Part shown: piece by piece, positions 54,501 through 64,000 of the stretch | Layout of the letters: each line of letters opens with the position of its first letter | Numbering within the stretch: the first letter of the stretch is position 1 | Source: Chaenocephalus aceratus | Taxonomy: Eukaryota; Chordata; Actinopteri; Perciformes; Channichthyidae | Assembly: GCA_023974075.1 (NCBI GenBank) | Contig: CM043789.1 | Coordinates: 33,626,159 to 33,690,158, forward strand | Direction of reading: 5' to 3' | DNA: 64,000 nt | The notes under the pieces: generated by a model | Database searches by the model: none | Told to the model about the DNA's origin: nothing | Seen by the model: only the letters and a program-made list of their open reading frames with translations | Made by a program: the position numbers and the translations under genes

Positions 54501-55559
54501 GATAGATACATCACACTCTACTGCTTGCAGAAACTGGCACATCATTATAAACAGATAACAGATGAGTTCACCTTTTTCCTGAAGAGAAAGAATCCACACC
54601 AAAAGCAGCTGCAGTTGCAAACCACACCACTGAGTGTGTTCACTCCAACCAAACACTTACATCCAGAATCCACACAAAGATGTCTGAATCCAGTTGTAAT
54701 AACACAACACTGCGTTTAGAAGCCTTTCGATTCCTTGCACTTCTAAACAGGGCAAAGGTTGCTCCTCTCCATCAGACATGACTGTATCCGCTTACGCAAA
54801 TTCCTCAAGTCTGCTTCTGTACAACAAAAGGAAACCCGAGCCAGAGTTGGATTCGCCTCCAGCAGGATGTATGTAAGAGGCTTGTGAGGAGGAGAGGGTT
54901 CGAGGGGAGAAAAGGTTGATGTGGAGGTTTCTCTCCTGCGGATAGGATAGCAGACATACCATCACATGTTCAGCAGCTGGCCTCTGACTGGGTCCTCAGC
55001 TCTCTTTTGGGCTGCCGAGTGCTCGAAGTTTGGGCTTTTACTATTTTTTCCTGCCTTCTTCAGACTCAGTAATGTTAAACATGTTTTATTCACAGTGCCT
55101 TTATGCAGCAAAACAAACGTTTTATTGAACAATTTCAGCTATTCAAACATACAGAAAGGGTGCCCATCAGTCACTTCAATACAATGGAGATAAATCTAAC
55201 TATAGTGCAATACACATAGAATTAATTGGAGTATCATCAATTAAAGTCCCAGTCCACAATTTGGTCTACACAACCTACAAACTCAACCTAAAGGAATGGT
55301 TAGAAAGTATAGTTTTAAATAGTTAAAACGTTTTAAAGTTATATGTTAGCATAACAACTGGAATGATATTTTCAATATTTCCAGCATAGCCAGGTCAATT
55401 CAATAATGACATTTGACATTAATGATTTATTTACAATAAAAGTAAACCCATTTTAAAAGAATCTGTGTGTAGTTGTGTGTCTTCCAACAGTAAGGATTAT
55501 TCACCTTTTCATTGCTGTGATAGAAGCAGAAGAATCACTAACAGATATTCCAGATGCAT

Positions 55560-55636
<77 letters not shown>

Positions 55637-56733
55637 CCTCAGTACAGTCAGCCAGTGAAGCAGAGAGTGGGGTGGGGCAGATGTAAAAGTCATTTGAAAG
55701 AGCCTTGGTGTTCTCCTGTGGCGTGATTATCATTCATACTTGCACTGTTTTGTAAGGTGGGGCGTGGGTGTCTGGTCGGGCGTGTTGAACAACGTGCGGC
55801 AGGGCTGTAGAGCTGATTAAAGTGGAATAAATGCCCAGTAAGGGGAAGCATTAGTCAGACACCGGCTAGACCACAGTCTCATGTTCACACATCTACATAG
55901 TGAGAGGGGGGGGCTGTCAGAAAAACAAGTCTGCTCTCCAGAGTTCAGTAATGGTCAAAGCTCATTCTGCAGAGTAGTAATGAATAGAGCTAAATAAAGA
56001 CTTACTTTTTTCTTTTTTAGCTCAGACTGTTTTCTTTTTGTTACTCGCCACTTACAAAGAAGTCCTGGAATTCCGCGTTCCTATGCTTTCCGAGAAATAT
56101 TGTCCCTTTATGATTTTTTTAAAAGAACAGGAGAAAAAATGCAGTTTTGGAGAAAGGCCACAGAATGAATGAATCACTACCTTGCACACACTTAGGGACT
56201 GTAGGATGAGGCAACCTTATAGAAATGTCCTGTTGAGATTAACCTCGGTATGACCTGCAGGACAGAAAGCCGTCATGTTCCTCCACCTCACATCTGGGCC
56301 GGTTTGATTGCCAAAACGGTCAACATTTTGAGTAAATAAGTAGCATTGGCCGTTACGTGTCAGTTTTACTCTCTGGTATTTTGTACGGATTTACCAAACA
56401 GCAGATGCAGGTTATGTATCTTAATCTATCCTTGTTTCTGACATTTATTACTTCCTCCTAAATTGATTTAATGCCTTTTTTTAAATGTAAATATCAACCG
56501 ATATCTCTGTTCTTTGTTCAATTTTGTTTCTAAAAAAGACCAGTTAAAAGTGACCAGAGGGTCCGTCTGTTGGGCCTCAGCCAAACAGAATTATGCTGAG
56601 TTTATGTCTGGTGGCCTGGGGGGAAATGCCTGGACTTATCCCAGCTGTGGATGTCTGTCCTCTTTTTTTTAGTCTCACACGTTCAGACGGCCAGCTTCCC
56701 CTCTCTCCCTCTCTCTCCCTCCCACTCTCTCCC

Positions 56734-56778
<45 letters not shown>

Positions 56779-59700
56779 CAAATGCAACACTAGCCGCATC
56801 TCATGCCCCACTTCATATATCACCTCGTACCCCATGTCCTGTTTTGTGTTTTTCTGGTCTTGAAACCTGCCGTCACTTGGATTACTCACATTTTCCACTT
56901 TACTTCCTGATCTATATCAATTGAACCACAGTTTAGCCCTTCATAGATAAGTATGGCGCCTTACACATTAGTTCTCGTTCTTTTTTCGTCTAAGGTTTCA
57001 AGTAGCTTCTTATTCTTATACAATGATGAATAATTTTCCCATTTTGTGTTTTAAATATGGGTTTCAAATTGAGAACATCAGATTTGTGGGAGTCAGCATG
57101 ATCACGTCTCCTATACCTTCCAATTCTGCTAGACACTGTCGGCAAACACTGTGTCATGCTATGGCCGGCAGGAATCTCTTTATGAAAGAGTGGTTTCTGC
57201 CCACTCTAACCACTGCGGGCAGGGGGGGGGTCCGGGTCAGTGCAGAAACAGTCTGGCTCGGTCGGGGCTCCTCCTGCAGTCTTTAGTGTTTAGAGAGCCT
57301 GAAGCCTTGAACATTCCCTCAGGCTGACGCCATCTCAGGAAACCATGCTGTGGGCAAACGTTTAATATTTCTGGGAGACATGCCTGGATGTTGGTTTTTT
57401 GCCGAGTTAAATAAGCGGGCTGTACAAAAAATGACTGAAATCAGCATTTGCATACCAGTGAGCAGCTCAGAGTTTGGCTCATTTTTTGGCATCCGCAGTG
57501 AAACCTCACACCCAGCCTGGAACTAACTGCAGAACTTGGCTCAAATGAACAATGGCAGAGTTATTAGGTAGCTGTTTTCTCACAAAGCCCTGGAGGTCAA
57601 GGATTAACATTACTTCCTGATCATTGGGTCTTCAGGACACATGATACTAACTAGGGCGGTGACCCTCACTCTGACCAAATGGCTCTTTCTATAAGACTGT
57701 GGACCACCCGCACACAATGTCCCAACCTGAACTCTGTCAGAAGCTTCTGTCTTTAGCGCATCTTTAAAATCTTGATTTACAATTACAGTTTTATGGATAA
57801 CTAATCAGATCTCTCTGTTTTTTGATCTTCTGCGAAATCCAAGATGATACGTGAGAAGTCTCTGAAAAGACATTTGGCTAGATTTCCACCCCATAGGGTA
57901 AAGACCACTGTCTCTGCCTTTGTGCTCAACTGGTTCATATCAGGCTCTTGGCTCACTCGTACCGTGAGATGATTTATGTTGGATATGAATTTCTCTGGCA
58001 CATGTCATGGTCATTTATAGTCGTAAATTACAGGGTTTTTTAATGTAGAAACTATAACTGTTAGCTGGTTTCTACAGGTGCCTGCTGTCATGTTTCATCT
58101 GTAATGTCCACTGAATTCCTTCAGACCCTTACTTACAGCTCTAAACACCAAAGCTAAACAAAGATGGAGCAAACATTCCAGACATTCATCCAAACTGCTG
58201 AAGCCCCTCGGAAACACTTAACAAGTTTAAACAATGGTTTAATCTTCAGATTTTTTAACTTGGTTTATTTTCAAGCATTTGAGCAAAGGGATTTATTTTC
58301 TTTCTCTTAAACTGTTGCATTCCTTCACAACATGAGCTTCCTTTATCACCATATTGTATTTACAATATATCAAGTGGAACAGTCCACAGTACTGATTAAA
58401 CTAGCTACATCCTCTAAATAACATTCTTGTCTTTTGGACAGCTGGTAATTAATTCAAGATAATGTTCACTGCCAAATATGATGGCAAACCATCCTGTAGT
58501 TTATGAGACCTTTAGTAGTGGCACGAGAAGAAAAGTCAGAAGATCCCTAAAGGCTTTAGGAGTCATCCTCTGGAGATAATGAATGTGTGCAAACACTTTG
58601 CAATCCATCCTGTGGTTGAGATATTTCAGTCTAGACTAAAGTGACTGATAAACCTACATTTCCATTCATAAATCCACACCTATAGCATAGATTAAAAATG
58701 TAAGTAAAAGTATAGATATTTGTGTTACAGCTGTAACAATGTAAACTTCCCCTCTGTGGGACGAAAAACCGCATTCTGATTCTAAAAATGTTGGTTGTCA
58801 ATAATAACAACAGATACAAGCACCAGTCAACCACTGACCAAAGACCAGAGCTATTACTTACATTTGTAATCTATGCTATCGGTGTGGATTGATGAATGCA
58901 TATGTAGGTTTATCAGTCACTTTAGTCTAGACTGAAATATCTCAACCACAGGATGGATTGCAATGTGTTTGCACACATTCATTATCTCCAGAGGATGAAT
59001 CCTTAAAAAATAGCAACATATTAAACATAAATTGTCCAAATTACAGTTTAAATGAATAAAACCCTATTCTCATCACAGATGTCTCGAGTTGGACTTAAGC
59101 TAACTTTAAGAGATCAACCCTTTGGTTCATTATTTCTCATATGGCATGCAGTGATGTAACATTTGTCTCTATTTCTCAGACTTTCCCGGTGCAGGTGGAG
59201 GATGTGAGGCTCAGGGCCACTTACTCTCAAAGGAAGAGGGTTCCCATCACTGAGGGCTTCTTGGAGGTGAAAGACGGAGGCAAGTGGAGACAGATCTGTA
59301 ACGAGGACTGGACGGAGCAAAACAGCAAGGTCATCTGTGGCATGTACGGCTTCCCCGGGGAGAAACCCTTCAATGCTCGACCCTACAAGTGAGTAATAGT
59401 TGCCTGGGGCCGTAAGCAGGATTATAACAAGGCCAATTAGATATAATGAAAGGTTTCACTTCACTTGAACTTAAACGTAAACATTTAAAGTTTAGTTGAG
59501 ATAATTACACTTTAAGTAATGGAAATATTGTAGTGCTTCATATAATGACACCATTTAAATTCATACCTGTGTCAAAAACATGCTATAAAACACAACACAT
59601 TCCTGTGTGACACTTGTTATGTACACAAAAATGTGTTTCCTGTTTGTAGTTTCTTAGTCATTAAGGAATGTGTTATCATAGCAAACCAAGCAACGTTACA

Positions 59701-62700
59701 TAAACATGTTTGTTCACACTGGTCATCGCTCAACCCTTCATCTGTTTAATTAATTAAACAGACTTTAGCCTGGAGATTCTTGACGAGAAGCCAAACACTG
59801 CCGGAGGACGTTTTAGAGGATGAAGGATGGGTCTTGCTGGGAAACCACTCAGTGCCATACGCTGTGAAACAGTGGCTCTTTAGGGTCCAATCGTTTCCCG
59901 CTGATCAAAATTCACAGCGTAACAAAAAGCCAGAGATTTTCTAGAACACTTTGTGTCTTAAAATTATTATCTGATCGGAACCAAGGTTAAAAAAAAAAAA
60001 GATGCTTAAGACATGTGGGAGAATAACGTAATGAGCAAATCTCCTGATAACATAAAAGAGCACACTTTTAATCAACTTAGAGATAGAAATATAACAGTCA
60101 AACCTTTGTGTGGAAATAAATGAGGCCACCTGCACTTTGAAAGAATATATCTGGGTTAGCTTAGTCTTCAGTGAAGTTTATGTGCATGGGGTTTTCATGA
60201 ATCTAATCTATTCATTATTCACATCCAGTCAGTGTGTTCTCTACTATCATCTCGGCTCCCAGAACCACAGTTTAGTTCAGAGAGCTATCAGACACACATT
60301 TATTTACAAATACTGTGAGTTAATAGCGAGCAAAGAAGATGACTTTGATGAAAGATTGTTCTATTTTATGGTTTGGTTGACATGAGCTCATCTGACTTGA
60401 TGCTTATCTTACATGTGGGTGCATTTTACTGAATGAATCACAAACTAAAGGGCATCAAACGAGCAAAGAACACTTTGTTTTTCTTTTAAGATCACTGAGC
60501 CTGTGTGTGTTTTTAAAACCCATGGTCTCACACGGCTCACCTTTTTAAAGAGGTGAAAGATCACATTCAATCTGTAACAACAAAGGAGAGCCCTATTTAC
60601 TAAACGTGCAAAAACAACCCAACACAAATTGAAACTCCTCAATCAAATATAGCATCTCTTAAACATTTCGCGAACCATTAGCTGGAGGTACATTTTGTTT
60701 AAGGCATCAGGATGAGCTTTTAAAAAAAGAGAAAGGCAGTAAATATAGCGCATGCTGGTTTCATTACATGGTCTGCTTCTTCCAAAGGGCAGAGCTGCTT
60801 CAGTGTCCACTGTTGTTGTGCTCCGGAATGACCTTTATTTGATTACTTACATTCAAGTATGGGAGTCATGAGAGGGTTAAGGTACTCTAACAACAAGACC
60901 GCCATTGTGCCTCACAGCGTGGTATGGTCAGTGTTGAACTGCTCCCAATAAATAACAAAAATGCCCATAAAGCAGCTGCTTAATATGTTGCTGTGCTGTT
61001 TGAAAAGACTTCACAGTGCCAACCATTTCGTCTGTAAGGGAAACTTTCCATTCCAACTGAACAGAAAAAGCATTCAGTGTAATGTGTAATAGTTTGTTTT
61101 ATTGTATCATTCCTTTCTCAGATCGCTGGCCAAGCGTCGTAAGAAGAACTACTGGGGTTCCTCTGTCAACTGCACCGGCAACGAGGCTGACCTGTCCGAA
61201 TGTAATATGGGCAGAGACATAGTGCTGAAGGGGAACAGCACCTGTGAGAAGGGCATGCCTGTGGTGGTCAGCTGTGTGCCGGGACGCGCCTTCGCTCCCA
61301 GTGTCAACGCCGGCTACAGCAAGGCCTACAGGGTGGAGGTAGGTCAAATGCTGCATGCTTGGATGCACAGTGGTTAGATCTGTCGCTTCTTAAGGAGAAT
61401 GCCCTGGGTTTAAAACTCAGCTCTTGTTCTTTATGTGAGGAATGTGTATTACTATGATGTTCAACTGTTTCTGTAGCCAGGGGCAACGCTTCATTAAAGT
61501 TGTAAGCTGTTTTAAATAAGTGCAGTAAAGGTATAGACATATATCTTGGAAGCTTTTGTCAAAGAAAACAGTACCTACTGAAATAATGAGGCAGAAAGGA
61601 AAACTGGGCTTTGACCGTGGTACATGCTATGGACTGTGGTTTTAAATACTCAATAAATTCCTGTGTGAATGAAGGCAGTATGGCATGCAAAGCAGGTCGA
61701 CCATTGCATTGGATTCAGATGATTTAGTTTGACTGAGTAGAATCAGATGTAATGTTTCTTCTAAAGAATTATTTTATTTTCCTTGTGGGAGAACATACTA
61801 TAAACAATAAAACTATATGAAACATATCAACACTCCCTGACAAATCAGTCGCCATACAGTATGGCTAATATTAGTTTCACAAGCTGCAGATGTTTATGAC
61901 AGCTTTTGGATGAATTATTTTTACTTCTGAAATTATTAGTCAGTTAATTAATCCTTATTTAATAACTTGCATGTGTTTTTTTAGTGTTAATTCTTGGTTT
62001 GGTAACCTATACTCATCCCTTGATCCAGCAGTGGATTACAACATTTCCTGCTTTTCCTGTTGATCAAGTGGCTCTGTGGTAAAGCATCTGGAAACGTTTG
62101 AATTGATTAAGGCTAAACATCTGTCACATAGCCTTTATACATATATCGTATTAGTCAAACAGCCTTCCCGCCTGGTGTTTATTGTTTACAGTAATCACCA
62201 CGGCAACACCATTTTTTCTGTTTATTAAGCGAAACAAAAAGACGATGGTAATCCAAATAAAACCACGAGTATCTCAAGAAAAACATTTGTATTACTTTGA
62301 ACTTGCTTTATTTAGATCTCTAATGCAATTGTGAACAAGGTGTGCATATTAACAGTGAGTGAAAATATTGTAAATATTTTAATGAAGTTGCCGAAGATAG
62401 CTCTTTAGTTAGTCACTTTTTGCTGCACTGCAATTAAGCCAACATTTAAACAGTTGACTAACTAAAGTAAATACATTCAGGTAAGCAAACGTTATCAATT
62501 CCTGTAGATTTTCAAATAAGCCCTTTGCAATTTAAAGACTTTTCTCTGTAACATTTTCACTGATATACTATTTTGGTGTACTATTTCCGCAGCAACCCTT
62601 GGTGCGACTAAGAGGCGGAGCTTTGATTGGAGAGGGGCGAGTGGAGGTGTTGAAGAACGGAGTGTGGGGCACGGTGTGCGACGACAACTGGAACATCCGA

Positions 62701-62776
62701 GCTGCCACCGTGGTGTGCAGAGAGCTGGGCTTCGGCAGCGCCAAAGAGGCTCTGACTGGAGCCCGCCTGGGGCAAG
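44432..62776 (+). CDS. loxl2: lysyl oxidase-like 2, 5' coding exons, partial
   Basis: Five coding exons: 44432-44714 (in an exon starting 44401), 50711-50886, 59180-59388, 61122-61338 and 62593-62776, with consistent phases (1, 0, 2, 0, 1). The product starts with a signal peptide ([20 protein letters not shown], then CNAQ). SRCR domain 1 (about 33-132) has [22 protein letters not shown], then [12 protein letters not shown] and [16 protein letters not shown] 2 (about 160-282) has [20 protein letters not shown] and VVSCVPG. SRCR 3 starts at about 298 ([19 protein letters not shown]). The wording ([28 protein letters not shown]) is closest to LOXL2 among LOXL2/3/4. LOXL2 is a secreted copper amine oxidase that oxidises lysines in collagen IV and elastin, with reported nuclear roles. 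The rest of SRCR 3, SRCR 4 and the catalytic domain lie right of the window. The a/b paralogue cannot be told. Confidence 0.93.
44715..46802. other. loxl2: loxl2 intron 2, left part
   Basis: No exon or clear repeat recognised. Confidence 0.5.
46803..47217. mobile_element. teleost hAT-type interspersed repeat
   Basis: Starts GTGGAAGAAATACTCAGAT and ends TTGAGTAAATGTACTTACTT then CCTTTACACCACTAG. The interior has several AAGTAAAAGTAC and TCAAGTAAAAGTAC motifs. Diverged relatives are at 9366-9470 and, sharing the other end, at 18119-18407. No transposase. Confidence 0.7.
47363..50688. mobile_element. 3.3-kb nested composite of MITEs in loxl2 intron 2
   Basis: The outer element starts AAGGGGACCTATCATG and ends with its approximate inverse CATGATAGGAGACCTTTA, a teleost MITE terminus. 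Inside lie repeated CCTCGACTCCT/GAGGAGTCGAGG blocks at about 47960-48070, 49600-49770 and 50170-50510, partly inverted to one another. There is also a hAT-like end with CGGGAGTCTCCCGCG (49034-49048), a segment (about 49068-49580) related to the foldback at 27060-27242, and an AC microsatellite. The right end is 22 bp from loxl2 exon 3. The 280-codon frame at 48815-49657 spans several of these pieces and is not a gene. Confidence 0.65.
48473..48506. repeat. (AC)17 microsatellite
   Basis: Uninterrupted AC run inside the composite element. Confidence 0.95.
50887..51568. other. loxl2: loxl2 intron 3, left part
   Basis: No gene seen. A short (GTCT)n tract lies at 51120-51134. Confidence 0.5.
51569..51760. 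mobile_element. hAT element terminal fragment
   Basis: Begins CAGGGTTTCCGTTAGCCGGT, then AATTACCGG and several ACCGGT motifs, the usual start of a teleost hAT family. No transposase follows. The right edge is uncertain. Confidence 0.5.
52683..52727. repeat. common teleost interspersed repeat end, inverted
   Basis: TTGGATAAAAGCGTCAGCTA then AATGCAATGTAATGTAATG, the reverse of the repeat at 22596-22662. Confidence 0.65.
55562..55634. repeat. (CA)n microsatellite, 73 bp
   Basis: CA run with one AGA interruption at about 55600-55603. Confidence 0.95.
56700..56774. repeat. (CT)n-rich microsatellite
   Basis: CT repeat with CCC interruptions, in the loxl2 intron. Confidence 0.9.
58559..59002. repeat. 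large inverted duplication, ~150-bp arms
   Basis: Arms 58559-58710 and 58851-59002 are inverted copies at roughly 93-95 % identity by eye, with a 140-bp spacer. The arm sequence (GAAATATCTCAACCACAGGA, then TGGATTGCAATG; CAGAGGATGAATCC) belongs to a widespread teleost interspersed repeat. The pair ends 177 bp upstream of loxl2 coding exon 59180-59388. Confidence 0.85.
59389..61121. other. loxl2: loxl2 intron 4
   Basis: No exon or clear repeat seen. Confidence 0.6.
61339..62592. other. loxl2: loxl2 intron 5
   Basis: No exon or clear repeat seen. Confidence 0.6.
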
Positions 62777-64000
62777 GTACGACTGTTCATGGTGGTTCAT
62801 TTACAGTTTATGGAGGGTTAAGTGTGCCAGAATAAAATAACAAGGAGAAGTGTTACAGAAGTATAATTGAAATGCAATTGTAAAAAAGGAATTTAGTGTT
62901 TTTCTAATAATTGTTTTATGTATTAACTATATATAGATTATTATTAAAGAGCAAACTAAAGGCACAATATGTAAACATTTCTAAAAAGTGATGTCTTGCA
63001 TCATACAATTATTATAATCCCTCTTAATTATAAGTTACACCACATACAGTACAGAGACCACCAGACAATTGAAGTCTCGCCCTAAGCCAGGATTTTATTA
63101 ACTAAATTAATAACGCTGACATATTTTTTAAGCATCGCCTTAAATATCCACACTACCATAGAGCTAGGCTTAAAACCATCCCTCCAACCATTCAGAGATC
63201 TTTTTGAAATAGCTTTGAACTGTTTAAAGGCTTTTGGCTTTGATGATATTTCACATTTACAGCACTCAATAAAAGTCCAAGCAAAACATCAAGCAGAACT
63301 CATTTCCAGCTGTAAAAATGAAAGGTATGGACTGAAATCCGAGACATCCACCTCATCTTTGGCCTCTGTACCACCACCTGTTTTTGCCTCGCTTCAATGA
63401 GACCAGACCTTAAATCAGCATATAAATACATCGGGAATGTATGTATGTCGCACATTAATGTTTATAAATTGACCCAGAACCTGATTCTGCGAAATGCAAT
63501 ACACCGCAGCCTTATGAGACTCATCGGTGCATTGGATTAGTTGTCCTCTCCTCTGCTTTATTCTCACGGCAAAACACAAAGAGTGCACACGATGTCCCCG
63601 CCAGGAAAAAAAAACGTTTTGGGGATTCAGAGGAAGAATTTTTTTGTTGGAGAGTGCACAAGGTTATTTGACGGGTATGGCTTTCTTTATGAGTTGACCA
63701 CTGGATCCAAAAATGGTACCACACACAGACCTTAGATTAGAAAAGAACCAGTTTATTGTTTTCAGCAGTCACTGAAATTATGTTATACAATCAATGTTTT
63801 TCTAGGAAAATGTGTAATTGTTCCTCTCATTTTCCGTTGCACAATTAGCACAAATTGTGATTTTGCATTTGCAAAGCAGAATTAATGTATAATTTAGTAT
63901 ATCTCTTTTTATAATCTGTCAGTCCTGGAAGTGTACAGGGATTACATCAACATGGTGTTCTTCCTGTTGTGAATGTATTTTTTTCCGGTAGCTGCACAAT
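62777..64000. other. loxl2: loxl2 intron 6, left part
   Basis: Starts with donor GTACGA. The next LOXL2 exon (the second half of SRCR 3) was looked for and not found before the window end. Confidence 0.55.

Larger units (their letters stand above)
51761..58558. other. loxl2: loxl2 intron 3, central part
   Basis: Long intron between the exons at 50711-50886 and 59180-59388, which join directly with matching phase. Conservation with LOXL2 across that junction leaves no room for a missed exon. It contains the repeats listed separately and no other supported feature. Confidence 0.6.

Noticed and set aside
50887..59179. Possible missed loxl2 exon in the 8.3-kb intron
   Set aside because: The flanking exons join in phase and the protein reads continuously like LOXL2 across the junction.

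Overview
This is a vertebrate nuclear window, almost certainly from a percomorph-type teleost fish. It has short exons with GT-AG introns, AT-rich introns, many dinucleotide microsatellites, a tRNA-derived SINE, hAT- and Tc1-type MITEs of kinds common in spiny-rayed fish, and proteins that read clearly as teleost orthologues of human genes. No prokaryotic, organellar or viral genes were seen.

Four protein-coding genes were reconstructed exon by exon. Left to right: (1) nsg1, minus strand, 5' half only (coding exons 3653-3781, 3256-3372, 1319-1429; the rest lies left of the window). (2) aggf1, minus strand, complete, 14 coding exons between 13251 and 18009, 760 aa with phase agreement at every junction. 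(3) tacc1, plus strand, complete, 13 coding exons 24297-37798, 1142 aa, with a long 3' UTR to about 40.1 kb. (4) loxl2, plus strand, 5' part: signal peptide and the first two SRCR domains plus the start of the third (44432-62776); the remaining SRCR and lysyl oxidase catalytic exons lie to the right.

Between nsg1 and aggf1 there are candidate orphan first exons on the plus strand (4755-4942, 7560-7803, 12256-12326). The last encodes a short N-myristoylation-type N-terminus and is in the exact splice phase of tacc1 exon 2. If it is an alternative tacc1 start, the whole aggf1 gene lies antisense inside a tacc1 intron. aggf1 and another plus-strand mini-exon (ending 18919) diverge from a CRE/ETS promoter near 18.69 kb.

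The most unusual coding feature is in tacc1. Its large exon 3 carries about 57 tandem 12-bp units (28775-29460) that add a long Leu-Asp-Pro-Ala domain upstream of the SDP motifs. Its first exon appears to use a GC-AG intron.

The introns and intergenic DNA hold many mobile-element relics: foldback hairpins (1152-1255, 27060-27242, 58559-59002), a Tc1-type element rebuilt as a foldback (31382-32051), a TTAA-flanked MITE (22116-22497), a hAT MITE with an 8-bp target duplication (36742-37033), a gutted hAT copy with a nested SINE (34514-35330), a MITE in the tacc1 3' UTR, and a 3.3-kb nested composite whose right edge is 22 bp from loxl2 exon 3. tacc1 and loxl2 are both on chromosome 8p in human, so that linkage looks ancestral; nsg1 and aggf1 are elsewhere in human. 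I found no convincing undescribed multi-gene system. The best leads are the tacc1 minisatellite domain, the possible myristoylated tacc1 start with nested aggf1, and the transposon edge at the loxl2 acceptor.
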